The notes under the pieces are model-generated. The model saw nothing but the letters and a program-made list of their open reading frames with translations, was not told where the DNA came from and made no database searches. From positions 255,130,728-255,194,727 of the forward strand of contig JAVHZZ010000004.1 of the NCBI GenBank assembly GCA_036250195.1: 64,000 bases of DNA. Direction: 5' to 3'. Every line of letters begins with the position of its first letter. Within the stretch, counting starts at the first letter, position 1. Source of the DNA: Mixophyes australis (taxonomy: Eukaryota > Chordata > Amphibia > Anura > Limnodynastidae). This document shows positions 33,120 through 44,535 of the stretch, piece by piece. The position numbers and the translations under genes are program-made.

Positions 33120-36100
33120 GTACCCCCCCTTTTAAAGGTGGGCACAGAACGCCTGGAACCGGGCTTGTCCGGATTTTTGGAGTAAAACTTCTTCAAAAGG
33201 GCAGGAGCATTAAGATCCTCAGCTTTGATCCAAGAGCGCTCCTCAGGACCAAAGCCCTTCCAATGAACGAGGAAGTGGAGGACTCCTCGCGAAATTTTTG
33301 CGTCTAGTACCTCGGTAATCTCGAAATCCTCCTCCTGATGGACTTGAACTGGCTGGGGAGCTGAGGGAGGAGTTGAGAAACGGTTGATAATAAGAGGTTT
33401 GAGCAAGGATACATGGAAGGCATTAGAAATCCGAAGATTCTTAGGAAGAAGGAGTTTCACACATACTGGATTGATAACTTGAATGATCCTATATGGACCA
33501 ATAAAACGAGGGGCGAATTTCATGGATGGAACCTTCAAACGAATATTTTTTGTGGATAACCAGACACGATCTCCAATTTTTAGTGGTGGAATAGCCCGCC
33601 TCTTCTTATCAGCGAAAGATTTATATTTGACAGATGTCTTCTTTAAACAGGTTCTGACCTGAGACCAGATATTTTTAAAGGTCTGACAAACAGTTTCCAC
33701 CGCAGGAACTTGGGTGGGCGGGAGGGCAGGAAATTCCGGAAAAGACGGATGGTGACCGTAGACCACAAAAAATGGAGTTTTGGATGATGACTCATGGTAC
33801 ATGTTGTTATGGGCGAACTCAGCCCAAGGGAGTAACTCTACCCAGTTGTCTTGATTGGCTGATGAAAATATCCTTATAAAAGTCTCAAGATCTTGATTGA
33901 CATGTTCGGTTTGTCCATTGGATTGCGGATGGTAAGAAGATGAGAGTGCCAATCGTATGCCCAAGGTTTTACAAAGGGCTCGCCAGAATCTGGACACGAA
34001 TTGTACTCCTCTATCAGACACAATCTCAGATGGACATCCATGGATACGGAAGATCTCTTTAATGAAATGTTCAGCCAGGATAGACGAGGAAGGCAAACCA
34101 GACAGAGGGATGAAATGAGCCATCTTCGAAAATCTGTCCACTACCACCCAAATAGTGTTATGGTTCTTACTAGGTGGTAAGTCAGTAACGAAATCCATAC
34201 TAATATGGGTCCATGGTTTGGACGGAATGGGTAGTGGTCGCAGCAACCCTGCTGGAGTTCTGCGGGAGGATTTGAATTGCGAACATAATTCACAGGAAGC
34301 AATGAACTCTTTGACGTCTCTCCTCATTGAAGGCCACCAGTAACTTCGAGAGAGGATCTCAAAAGTCTTGTGTTCACCGGCGTGTCCAGAAAAACGAGAG
34401 GCATGGAACCACGAAAGGATTTTCCTCCTTAGTATAGGAGGCACAAGGGTCTTCCCAAATGGTAGCGTTCTGGTGGATGAAGCAGCCAGTGAGATACATT
34501 TGGGGTCTAGAATGGTATGGTTGGAAACCTCTTCTATATCAGAGGACGTAACAAAGGCTCTAGATAAGGCATCAGCTTTTTTGTTCTTGACAGCTGGTTT
34601 GAAGGTAATTATTAATTCAAAACGGGAAAAGAAAAGAGACCATCTTGCTTGACGAGGGTTCAAGCATTGGGCAGACTGGAGATATGACAAGTTCTTATGA
34701 TCCGTGAAGATCGTCACCGGATGGCGAGCTCCCTCCAACAAGTATCTCCATTCCTCTAATGCGGCTTTGATAGCCAGTAATTCCTTGTCCCCGATGGTAT
34801 AATTCTTCTCTGCGGGTAGGAGACCCCGAGAATAGAAGGCACAAGGGTGGAATTTTTGCTGTTCCGAGCGTTGGGAGAGAATAGCTCCTAAGCCCACATT
34901 AGAGGCATCTACTTCTAGGAAGAAGGGGAGTGTCACATCAGGCTGTCGAAGGATTGGAGCCGAAGAGAAGGACTCTTTTAATGTTTGAAAGGCTTGAATA
35001 GCCTCAGTTGACCATTGCTTAGGGTTAGCCCCTTTTCGAGTCAGGGCCACAATAGGAGATGCAATGGAAGAAAAGTCTTGAATGAAGCGTCTATAGTAAT
35101 TGGCAAAACCTAAAAAACGCTGGATCGCACGAAGAGTAGTTGGCTGGGGCCAATGTAGTACAGCATTTACTTTGTCAGGATCCATCTTCAGGCCAACTCC
35201 GGAAACTATATACCCCAAGAATGGAATCTGGGGTAATTCGAATGAACATTTTTCTAATTTACAGAACAATGAATTTTTCCGTAGCCTGGAGAGGACTTCT
35301 GCCACATGTTGGTGGTGAGAAGGCAGGTCCTGTGAAAAAATCAATATGTCGTCCAGATAGACGACGACACATACATATAATAAGTCCCGAAAAATCTCAT
35401 TGATGAAGCCCTGAAAAACAGCGGGGGCATTACATAGCCCGAAAGGCATTACCAGATATTCGTAATGCCCGTCTCTGGTGTTAAACGCTGTCTTCCATTC
35501 GTCACCGGAACGGATTCTGATTAAATTGTAGGCACCACGAAGATCCAACTTAGTAAAAATACGGGCTCCCTTGATGCGGTCAAATAGCTCAGTGATCAAC
35601 GGAATGGGATACCGATTCTTGATAGTAATGGCATTGAGTCCACGAAAATCTATACAAGGGCGTAATGATCCATCCTTCTTTTTGACAAAGAAGAACCCAG
35701 CTCCAGCGGGCGAGGTGGAAGGTCGAATAAACCCACGCTGGAGGTTCTCCCGTATATATTCAGATGTAGCTTGAGTCTCAGGTAACGAGAGTGGATAGAC
35801 CCGGCCCCTGGGAGGAGTCTTGCCAGGAAGAAGGTCAATCGGACAATCCCAAGAACGATGAGGAGGAAGACGTTCAGACTGAGCTTTATCAAAAACATCG
35901 GTAAATGAAGCATATTGAGGAGGGAGTCCCGGTGAAACAGCTGAGATGGAAGCTTGCTGTACCTTGAGAGGAATGACTTGGGAAAGGCAATGATGGTGAC
36001 ATTCAGACCCCCAAGACGTGACTTGAGGGGTGCGCCAGTCAATCTGGGGAGAGTGACACTGAAGCCATGGAAGGCCTAGGACAATCGGACTTGTCGTAAC

Positions 36101-36416
36101 AGGAAGAATTAAAAAACGATATCTCTTCATGATGCAGAGCACCAATCTGAAGGGTTACTGGAGACGTACTCTGGGTGATGAGACCGTTGATGAGACGTGA
36201 TCCATCGATAGCCGTCACAGTAATGGGAGTTTTTAAGGTAATCACTGGTAGAGACCATTGATTTACTAACGATTTGGAAATAAAATTTCCTGCTGCTCCG
36301 GAATCAATCAATGCCTGTGACTCAAAGGTTTTGGTAGCAAAGGAAATAGTCACATCAAAAGCGCAGACTTTAGATTTCATAGACGATGGAGAGGACTCCA
36401 GGGACCCTAACTTCAC
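33053..36416 (-). pseudogene. pol: Chromovirus B pol: protease, RT, RNase H, integrase, chromodomain; one frameshift
   Basis: The protease fragment (36416-36039, DSGAAGN active site) and the main ORF (36145-33053, 1030 codons) are one frame apart. Copy C is open across this point; B has six T instead of five in a T run near 36110 on the minus strand, so a single-base insertion is the likely break. The main ORF has YLDD near residue 262, RNase H (EVDAS, KELLAIKA, TDHKN), integrase HHCC (about 575-620) and D,D,E near 651, 708 and 747, then a chromodomain (about 945-1000) that would direct integration to modified histones. The frame runs 67 nt into the 3' LTR. Confidence 0.92.
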
Positions 36417-36430
36417 CTCTCCAGAACTAG

Positions 36431-37363
36431 TTAGGGCCTGGCATTTCCCGATCTCTTAGGGCAGGAGCTGAGGACATGAGTGGAATCAGCACAATAGATA
36501 CAGAGTCTATTCTTGACTCTTCGTTTCCTCTCCTCAGAAGATAACTTGGAACGTCCTATCTCCATGGGAATCACAGCGGGTGACACTGGACGAAATTGAG
36601 GGTTAGAGCGAAGAGGTACTTTAGCAGAAGTCGTTTTCTCAGCCTCTCTTTCGCGAAATCTCATATCAACACGATGGCATAAAGAGATCAAATCTTCAAG
36701 TGACGAAGGAAGCTCTTGAGTAGTCAGTGCATCTTTAATTTTATCGGAAAGCCCCTGCCAGAAGGCGGCAACTAGGGCTTCAGTGTTCCACTGAAGTTCA
36801 GAGGCTAAGATCCTAAATTGAATGACGTACTGGCCTACAGTATGAGATCCTTGTCGCAGACGGAGGATGCTGGAAGCAGCGGAGGTCACACGACCTGGTT
36901 CATCGAACACACTTCGGAATGTAGAAATGAATTTGGCACTATCTTGTAATATTGGATCGTTCCTCTCCCACAGAGGGGAGGCCCAAGCCAGGGCTTGTCC
37001 TGAAAACAAAGAGATAAGATAGGCCACTCTGGAACGATGGGTAGAAAAATTTTGAGGTTGGAGCTCAAAATGGACTGAACATTGGTTAAGGAAACCCCTA
37101 CAAGTTTTGGGGTCTCCATCGTACTTTGACGGAGTAGGCAGGTGAAGCGTGGAAGCTGTAGACACCTGGGATGGCAATGGGGAAACGGAGGAGAGCACAG
37201 GAGCTTCAGTAGTAGCTGTCACAGTCTGTCCAGATGTTCCTTGGGAGGTTAATGACTGATAACACTGAAGTAACAGCTGTTGGCGGGCATCCTGTTGCTC
37301 CACACGGCTAACCAGATGTTGCAGCATCTCTTTGGCGGTAGGTTCCGCATCTGGGTCTGTCAT
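36431..37363 (-). CDS. gag: Chromovirus B gag
   Basis: 310 codons, intact. A coiled-coil-like N-terminus leads into a retrotransposon capsid domain (about 90-220) and a C-terminal CCHC zinc knuckle C-x2-C-x4-H-x4-C at about 288-301. It begins only 13 nt after the 5' LTR. It ends in the overlap with the pol frame, with the frameshift heptamer G-GGA-AAT at 36449-36443. The product would form the particle that carries the RNA. Confidence 0.92.
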   Translation of the reverse strand: MTDPDAEPTAKEMLQHLVSRVEQQDARQQLLLQCYQSLTSQGTSGQTVTATTEAPVLSSVSPLPSQVSTASTLHLPTPSKYDGDPKTCRGFLNQCSVHFELQPQNFSTHRSRVAYLISLFSGQALAWASPLWERNDPILQDSAKFISTFRSVFDEPGRVTSAASSILRLRQGSHTVGQYVIQFRILASELQWNTEALVAAFWQGLSDKIKDALTTQELPSSLEDLISLCHRVDMRFREREAEKTTSAKVPLRSNPQFRPVSPAVIPMEIGRSKLSSEERKRRVKNRLCIYCADSTHVLSSCPKRSGNARP

Positions 37364-37376
37364 GGCCTGATCTTAC

Positions 37377-39407
37377 TGTCACGGGCACTAGGAGTCTTTA
37401 CCCAGGGATCACCAGATGGTAGGCTTACCAGAGCAATGTAGATGGTAATAGCGTACTCTGGTAGCTGGGTGATCACGGAACATGAAATGATGGCCGATGA
37501 GATGCTCAGGAAAGTCTATGACTAGCAACACTGGTAATAATGAGGTAATAATACACAAGGAACTGTATGGACAAGGCACGTGAAGGTAGTCAGTGGTCTG
37601 CGATAGCAAGTTGTACCACTGCTATAGTGAGGAGGAATGTCCAACAGAAACAAGGAGGTGATGAGAATCAGCGGTCTGCGGGTAGCAAGTTGTACCGCTG
37701 TCTGAGTGAAGGAATGGAATCCAAGTGGAGGTATCCGGGTAGTCAGTGGTCTGCGGTAGCAAGTTGTACCACTGCTATGTGAGAGGATAATGGAACAGGT
37801 GATACCGGAAACAGGGATCAGTGGTCTGACATCAGCAAGTTGTACCACTGAATATATATGTGAGGAGGTGCACAAGGGAAGACTGCAACACAGGATATAC
37901 ACAGGCACCTTATACACGATCCACAGTAATATGCACAATATAGATATATATATATATATAAATGACTGAGCAGGTCTGCAATCTAGAAAGTCTCTTGAAG
38001 TAGTCCAGCACAATGATAACACAGTCAATGATAGCAATAGACTCAGCGGATAGCAGACTCCAGAGAGAACCAAACACAGTCCAGCAAGATATGCAATACA
38101 CAGCACAGTCAATGAGAAGTATGCATACCGTGGTTCAGCAGTAGCAGTCAGATGGGAATGCAGCGGTACCTGAGCGGCTGGAGACCGACTGGATAGGAAG
38201 TCCCTGGATAGGTGAGGCAGCGGTCTAGCAGGTGCAGAGCACAGGTGAGTAGACCAACAGGGACACGAATCCGCAGGAGTCAGCAACACGTGGAACTGGA
38301 CTCAGAAGGGACCCAGGAGAATGGAGATGATCCAGCAGAGGGTAGTAGATGAGATACAAATCCAATGCTGTCAGGAGGGTAGAGACCAGTGGAACACGTG
38401 AAGGCGTGGAGAGCGGATCAGCAGGAGATGGACGATAGCGCTGACCACAGCAGCAGGACTCAGCGGCACTCGGAGGTAACCAGTAGCAACCACAGGAACC
38501 AACAGCGATGGGACACAGGAGTGCAGCGCAGGCCAGGAGCTGTTGATCACGAAGTGTAGCAGATAGTAATGCAAGCGGCAGTCTCGAGGAAGATACAACA
38601 GAGATGAGGTAAGTCTGCAGTGCACAGGGCAGCGGATAGGAGTCAGCTGGCAGTCACGATGATGAACACAGGCGAGTTGCAAGCAGGAGACTGTAGTGCA
38701 CGGAGGCAGTGGATAGTAATCAGCTGGCAGTCACGATGATGAACACAGGCGAGTTACCAGCAGGAGACTGTAGTGCACGGAGGCAGCGGATAGGAATCAG
38801 CTGGCAGTCACGATGATGAACACAGGCGAGTTGCAAGCAGGAGACTGTAGTGCACGGAGGCAGCGGATAGGAATCAGCAAACAGACTTGATGAGAAGCAG
38901 GTGAGTGAAGTAAAAGCTGGAGTGCCCGGAGGCAGCGGATAGCAATGAGCAAACAGTCACATTGAAATAACGTTGAAGTGGTTTAGAAGACTGTAGTGCA
39001 CGGAGGCAGCAGATAGGAATCAGCAAACAGTCACGATGATACAGTTGATGGTAGAAGTGGTATGGGAACCACAGTAGTAGAAGTGGTTTGGAAACCACAG
39101 GGATAGAAGTGGTTTGGAAACCACAGGAATAGAAGTGGTTTGGAAACCACAGGAATCAGCAGCGCTGAATACACGAGGAATACAGGAACACCTTCAGAGA
39201 CTCATGGGGAATGAGACTCCAAGATCAGGCAACGTGGTGTTGACCACAGGTGCTTAATATAGGGAGTGTTGCCTGATCTGCCAATTGAGTTAAAGGGGTA
39301 TACACTGAAGTATAGAAAAGGGCTGCGCATGCGCAGACCCTCAGGATGGTGGACGGCCACGGTTCCTAAATGTCCGGGAAGAGGCACTCACGGTCCGGTG
39401 AGTGACA
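37377..39407 (-). repeat. 5' LTR of chromovirus B
   Basis: 2031 bp, the same length as the 3' LTR and almost identical to it. On the minus strand it is followed by GT and then the 10-nt putative primer-binding site at 37374-37365. Confidence 0.95.
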
Positions 39408-40587
39408 CTGTGGCTCTTTGGAGCTTCCTACAGAAAACCCTCCCCATGGGGATTACTCGGCAGGCAAAGTTGAACCGCCCTAACAGGGACTGTATCGACC
39501 TCAGGGAACTAACGTTTGTCCCTAGCACTTCTGTGATAGCCTCATACATCTTCGTAACCTTGTCTGCTGGAAGCCTGCAGATCCCTGCTAGCGTGTCAAT
39601 CTCGATCCCGAGGAATGAGAGACATGTAGTTGGGCCCTCCGTCTTGTCTGCTGCGATGGGAACGCCTAACACCCTAAACAAGGCCTCCGTGGAAAAAAGC
39701 GTATCTCGACAAACCGTGGTACCAGGCGGCCCGATAACCAAGAAGTCGTCAAGATAATGCGCGATCCACCGACACCCTGTCCCGGCCTGAATGCACCAAT
39801 GCAAGAAACCGCTAAATTTCTCGAAAAGTGCGCATGAGATCGAACAACCCATGGGCAGACAGCGATCGATGTAGTATTCACCACGATGCCGGAAACCCAT
39901 GAATTGATACGACTCAGGGTGAAGGGGCAGCAATCTGAACGCCGATTCGATATCCACTTTGGCCAGCAAGGAGCCCCTGCCGCATTCCTGGACCAGCGCT
40001 AGGGCCGATTCGAATGACTGATAACTGACAGAACTGAGATTAACGTCAATTGCGTCATTCACGGATTTACCGGCAGGATGAGACAAGTGCTGGATCAATC
40101 TAAACTTTCCTACTGCTTTTTTGGGAACTACACCTACTGGGGACAAAATCAGATTGGGAATAGGAGGAAGTCGGAACGGGCCAATCATGCGACCCAAACC
40201 AACCTCCTTCCCTATTTTCTCGTCTAATACTTCTGGGAAAGCGAGCGCCGATTTCAGATTAACCGGAGCTGCCGAGGAAACGCTACCTTGGACCGGGAGT
40301 TTAAAGCCAAAATGAAAGCCGTCATGGAGAAGGGACCCAGTCACCTTATCATCAAACCACCCTAGCCACTTATCCAACTCGACCAAATCAATTGGCGACG
40401 GCCCCTTGACTCGGCAGAGCTGAGCCAGAGCCTCTTCCCCGTCCCCCACTTCCACGGGCCTTTGCGCATTCGGTGGCAGGGTGATGGCCGTTACATGACG
40501 TGCAAATGTGTCTAAATCTGCAGGCTGAGCCTCTTTGACAGGCCCCTGCATTGAAGTCATAACACCTTCCTTTTGGGGGGAGGACAT
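39408..40587 (-). pseudogene. Ngaro reverse transcriptase (5' part of the RT-RNase H ORF)
   Basis: The DIRS/Ngaro-type RT has VDIESAF at about 211-217 (first aspartate), LPMGCS at about 244-249 and YLDD at 278-281. It overlaps the gag-like ORF by 200 nt in another frame, so ribosomal frameshifting or internal initiation would be needed. The reading frame is cut by chromovirus B at 39407 and runs on only to a stop inside its LTR at 39388. Confidence 0.9.
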
Positions 40588-42367
40588 TCTGCGTCCTCCC
40601 CGGCCCTTGAAACCGCCTGACAGAGCTACCCTCTGCAGCCTGACTGCTGGGCCTCATTAACTCCAGCCAGGTGTCAATGTCTTTCGATCCCAGAGGAAGT
40701 CTCTCACGCCCACTCATCCGCTTCCTGAAAAGCTCGTCATATGCCCTCCAAATTACCGGGCCGTCCTTTACGTACATCCCACTAATAAGGTGCATATACC
40801 TCCATACCTCCGCTTGTTCGTTGGGACGGGTCTCCACATATATTGTAGCGAAAATGGAGAAGGCATTAACCCATCTAGAGAAGGATCTGTATTTCTCCTC
40901 CCCCATTCCCGACCTCTCACAGGCTGCCGCCAGCGCCTTCTTATCTTCGCCGGTTAACGCGTACATATCCACGTACTTACCCCTCCTAATTCTATCCCGT
41001 ACGCTAGGCCTTATGCCGTGTGTGATTTCAAGGGATTCTACCTGCCCCAATTCGCTACGAGCCGCTGGTTGGTCTGTGTCTCCCGATTGGGGTGTGTGCT
41101 TACTCCGTTTTCCTAACAATTCTGTTTCTAACAACTTAATTAATTTTCTGGGCCTGTCCCCCGAGCCGGAGGACCCACTGCTGGTAGATAAGACAGGTGA
41201 TGCCAACAAATGTGATTTATGTGTGTTAACGGAAATGGACTCACCGACAGGAGCAGCATTTCCAGCACCGCCAGACGTCTCCCCGAGTGCTGTTGACGCG
41301 ACCTGTCCTCCAGACGTGTCCCGGACCGCATCCTCCTTGGTCCCTGCCGTCCTCGGATCACGAGACTCGGACCCCGAACGATCGTTCCGACCGACCCTCG
41401 TCTCCGGATTGGTAACCGTATTCTCTAAAACGGAAGGGGGAACAGTCAGCTGAGATCTGGGCAAATAGTCCAAGCGCCGCCGCGCCGCGTTAATGTCTCT
41501 ATCTACGCCAAACGGGTTAGGGGCCGCTAAATGGTCAGGGCTAGGGAACGTAGAAAATTCCTCCCGCCTCCGTTGCCGATCGCTAAACCCGGAGGTGGCC
41601 CGCCCCCCTGGGGGGAGAGGCCCTGGACTTAAATTACCGCCGCTGGAGTGTTGATAATCGATTATAATATTATCGGACCTGACCCCGTGACCCCCATAGG
41701 TGAACCCACCCGCCACGTTCCCCGGGGAAGAGACCCTTCTGGACATGTATGGGCGAGACGCCGGAGGTGACAGGCGTTGCCGGTGTAAAGAGGGCCATAC
41801 AGGCGCCTCGGACCGGTCTCTGAAGTCCATTGAAGCCCTGGCAGGCAATGTGTCCCACCCCCCCGCGTGGTGTTGGTACTCCCCGTGACCTGAGGTATGA
41901 CCCTGTGACCTGCCGAACTCTTGATCTCTGCCATGCTGTGACCCCCATGCTGATCCACCGCTACTATGGGGCAGGAATGGGCTGGGAGGGAAATGCAATT
42001 GGTGGGGTGCTGGAGGGTTATGACCTCGTGATCTGAAGCCCTGGGCTGCAACAGGAGGGGTGATGGGGCACAATCTGAAATGGGAATGGCTCCTATCCTC
42101 AACAGGGCTGGCTGAGAAAACATGTGATGTGCTAGCCTGGGGAGGGGGGGTGCCGGCTACCTGCTGGGCCTGCCCGCTGAGCTCACTTGCTGGCCTGCTG
42201 TCTGTCCCTGCCGCCACGTCCTCTGTACAGGCTGCGCTGCTGGATCCGGCCGGGCGCGATGGCGCGCGCGTTCTGCGCATGCGCGAACCGGCCGGAGGGA
42301 GAGAGGAGGGGGCGCCGCTGCGCCTAGTGGCGCGAAATGCTGAGGAGTGCCCGGGAGAGGATACCAA
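40388..42367 (-). CDS. Ngaro gag-like protein with zinc fingers
   Basis: 659 codons, intact. The first half is low-complexity, rich in Pro, Ser, Arg and Gly. The middle holds a helical region (about 450-560) as expected for a capsid-like domain. The C-terminal end (about 602-633) has a CCCH finger (C-x7-C-x5-C-x3-H) followed directly by C-x2-C...H...C. A basic RG tail follows. It probably packages element RNA. The start is uncertain: the ORF may begin at an internal Met because the 5' 100 codons are very GC-rich. Confidence 0.75.
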   Translation of the reverse strand: MVSSPGHSSAFRATRRSGAPSSLPPAGSRMRRTRAPSRPAGSSSAACTEDVAAGTDSRPASELSGQAQQVAGTPPPQASTSHVFSASPVEDRSHSHFRLCPITPPVAAQGFRSRGHNPPAPHQLHFPPSPFLPHSSGGSAWGSQHGRDQEFGRSQGHTSGHGEYQHHAGGWDTLPARASMDFRDRSEAPVWPSLHRQRLSPPASRPYMSRRVSSPGNVAGGFTYGGHGVRSDNIIIDYQHSSGGNLSPGPLPPGGRATSGFSDRQRRREEFSTFPSPDHLAAPNPFGVDRDINAARRRLDYLPRSQLTVPPSVLENTVTNPETRVGRNDRSGSESRDPRTAGTKEDAVRDTSGGQVASTALGETSGGAGNAAPVGESISVNTHKSHLLASPVLSTSSGSSGSGDRPRKLIKLLETELLGKRSKHTPQSGDTDQPAARSELGQVESLEITHGIRPSVRDRIRRGKYVDMYALTGEDKKALAAACERSGMGEEKYRSFSRWVNAFSIFATIYVETRPNEQAEVWRYMHLISGMYVKDGPVIWRAYDELFRKRMSGRERLPLGSKDIDTWLELMRPSSQAAEGSSVRRFQGPGRTQNVLPPKGRCYDFNAGACQRGSACRFRHICTSCNGHHPATECAKARGSGGRGRGSGSALPSQGAVAN

Positions 42368-42793
42368 GGGGGGCCTGGCGTTATCCCGCTTAGCGGCATG
42401 TCTGTAGTGAGGGCGAGGATTGGTAGGGAAGAGGCTGCGGAAGGAAGATGGCGGCGGGAGGGGGAGGGGGAGGGGGACCTGAGGCGCGCCGGGCGGGGAG
42501 CATTTCTCCTGGGACGGGGCATTATGCTGTTAGGTGGTGGAAAAGAACTAATAGAAAAAGGGGGGGGGGGGGGGCGACGGGAACGGTGAATGAGGGGTTG
42601 GAGGGAGGGAGGGGCAGGCCGAATCTGATGCAGGTTAAAGTAAAGGGAAGAAGCAGATGGCTGGGGTTAAACTATAAAGGAGGGGGGGGGGGGAATGCTG
42701 ACAGCAGGTGTAATTGGGCAGAAAACACAATAAAACAATGGGTAACCAAAAGAAATAGGACTTATCCGTTTCCTCGCTGCTGGGTCTCCCACT

Positions 42794-42978
42794 GGATCTC
42801 GTGCTGCAAGTGAAGTAAAGCAGGAAGTACATCCTGCTATATTCTATCAAGGTCCCTCCCACATGGGCCCCCATTGGTCGGTCCCCACCCCATGTTAAAA
42901 CACACCAGGTCATCATTCAGCTTGTTACAAACCCTGTCGCCCTTTAAGTGCGTTCGTCCTAATAGCCTCACTTGTCAT
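42794..42978 (-). repeat. Ngaro terminal repeat A1
   Basis: 185 bp matching A2 (27951-28135). It is the 5' end of the element on the minus strand, so the promoter should lie here or just downstream. Confidence 0.92.
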
Positions 42979-43517
42979 TAGTGTGTAAAGCAATATATGG
43001 CACATCCTCAATAAAGCAGATTGCAAACCTTATTCCACACATTAAACAAAAGGAATGATTTGTCTCCATATAGAATGTAATCTGGAAAAACTGCTAGAAT
43101 ATCCTGTGATGCAATAATAGATCCAAAAAACAGAGTTTTTAGCTGGTGAAAGCAGTACTGTTAGGCCTCCAAATAATCTGTACTTGGCACATAAATGTTA
43201 CTCACAGCACTAAGTCAGGTGGCCACCTTCACAAAGCAGTTACCCAGGTGAGTGATCCTTTCATCATCGAAGATTGGAAGCGGAAAAAAATCTTTGAAGC
43301 GTTTCTGTGCTACTCCTCGAGGGATGCAAGTAATGTATACGTGTTGCCGTATTATAGGTATTGCAGGTGGAAAAATTAAAGTGTGAATCCTCCCTATCCA
43401 AGGTTCTCTATAAGACTTTTTTCAAAGAGTATCATCACAAAATTTGTAATATATTTTCCATATAGTAGCATAAAAGGTCATCACAAATGAGATTCAAACT
43501 CAAGGGATTCATTAGAC
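42979..43517. other. No feature recognised
   Basis: No domain or repeat end recognised between the Ngaro end and the next MITE. Confidence 0.45.
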
Positions 43518-43701
43518 CAGTGGTGTCCAAGTTCAGTCCTCAAAGACTACCAACAGTTCATGTGTTCAGGATTTCTTTAATCATGCTCAGGTGATTTAAT
43601 CTATTTGGCTGGGTCAGTAATTATCCCACCTGTTTCTACAGACAGAAATCCTGACAATGTGACCTGTTGGCATTCCTTGAAGACTGAACTTCACACCACT
43701 G
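43518..43701. mobile_element. hAT MITE
   Basis: Termini cagtggtgtccaagttcagt and acttcacaccactg; 8-bp target duplication CATTAGAC at 43510-43517 and 43702-43709. Confidence 0.9.
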
Positions 43702-43719
43702 CATTAGACCCTCTGGTAG

Positions 43720-44535
43720 TAAAGACCTTAGTCTGAACATCCAGAAGTACTCCCTCCTACATAGATTCCTAAACCTGTCACCTCAGTGACAGGTAATAGC
43801 AACATGCTCAACCCTGTTATAGATAGACCTTTAGGGTATCCATTATGTTCAGTAGCAATATATTTGAAAACAATAAATTTAATGAACCTATTAAGAATGT
43901 TGAGTCGATGTTCTCTAAAATGAGTTTTAGTGGTTCTAGTAGTTCTTCCCAAGTACTGAAGGTCACATGGGCACTAAAGTATGTAGATTACATAAGTTGT
44001 GTCATAATTAATAAATTATTTAATTGGAAGTTTCTCTGGTTATATTTGAAGTTATTTTCAAAGTTTTATTACAGTTGAAACTACGAATGAGACATCTAAT
44101 TTTATTACATTGTCTACATGTCTGCTAAGGAACGAGAAGCTAATAGATTTTTCAAACTTCTATTCTTTTTAAAGATAACTGCCTTCAAGTATACGAGATC
44201 CTGCTTAAGTATATCAAAATTGGCTGTAATTATATTCCTAATTTGCATCACCTTGTTTTTAAATTTGGAAATAAATGATGTAAAGTTGTTATTCGAAAAC
44301 CTTCCATCTGTATTTCTCCCTCTGAGTTCCAACAAACATTTTCTATCAATATTTTTAGCTTGCAATATAGCATTATTGAGGATCCCTTCAGGGTACCCCC
44401 TCCTTGGAAAATCATTCATCATTATTTTCACTTGATTCTCAAAGTCCTCTTCTGAAGTGCAGTTACTTCTTATTCTATTCAGTTGGCTTTTGGGGATGTT
44501 GGTTACCCATGGTCTATAATAACTACTCTCATAAT
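43720..44535 (-). pseudogene. Penelope-like element remnant: RT C-terminus and GIY-YIG nuclease
   Basis: On the minus strand, 44460-44114 is open and reads like the end of a Penelope RT (FISKFKNKVMQIRNI, then KKNRSLKNLLAS). Further on (about 44000-43890) the text VIYIL, an in-frame stop, CPCDLQYLGRTTRT and FREHRLNI matches the GIY-YIG endonuclease module. Stops and frame changes make it a fossil. Its upstream part is cut off at 44535 by gypsy D. Confidence 0.75.

Larger units (their letters stand above)
31089..39407 (-). mobile_element. Full-length Ty3/gypsy chromovirus (Tf1/sushi type), copy B
   Basis: 8319 bp with two 2031-bp LTRs (TGTCAC...GTGACA) and the 5-bp target duplication CTGTG at 31084-31088 and 39408-39412. 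It encodes gag, protease, RT, RNase H, integrase and a chromodomain on the minus strand. Only two LTR-LTR differences were found by eye (31848/38137 region and 32714/39002 region), so the insertion is recent. It lies in the RT-RNase H ORF of the Ngaro element. It is of the same family as copy C. Confidence 0.95.
27455..42978 (-). mobile_element. Ngaro (tyrosine-recombinase) retrotransposon, complete in structure, interrupted by a chromovirus
   Basis: On the minus strand the order is A1 (42978-42794), gag-like ORF, RT-RNase H, tyrosine recombinase, SGNH hydrolase, B1 (28587-28136), A2 (28135-27951), a 44-nt spacer, B2 (27906-27455). This split direct-repeat plan A1-ORFs-B1-A2-B2 is the hallmark of Ngaro elements, which insert through a circular intermediate. 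No target duplication is expected or seen. About 7.2 kb of element remain once the nested gypsy B (31089-39407) is set aside. RT-RNase H is intact apart from that insertion; the recombinase has a frameshift. Confidence 0.93.

Noticed and set aside
40671..41453. 260-codon + strand ORF
   Set aside because: Antisense shadow of the Ngaro gag-like ORF.
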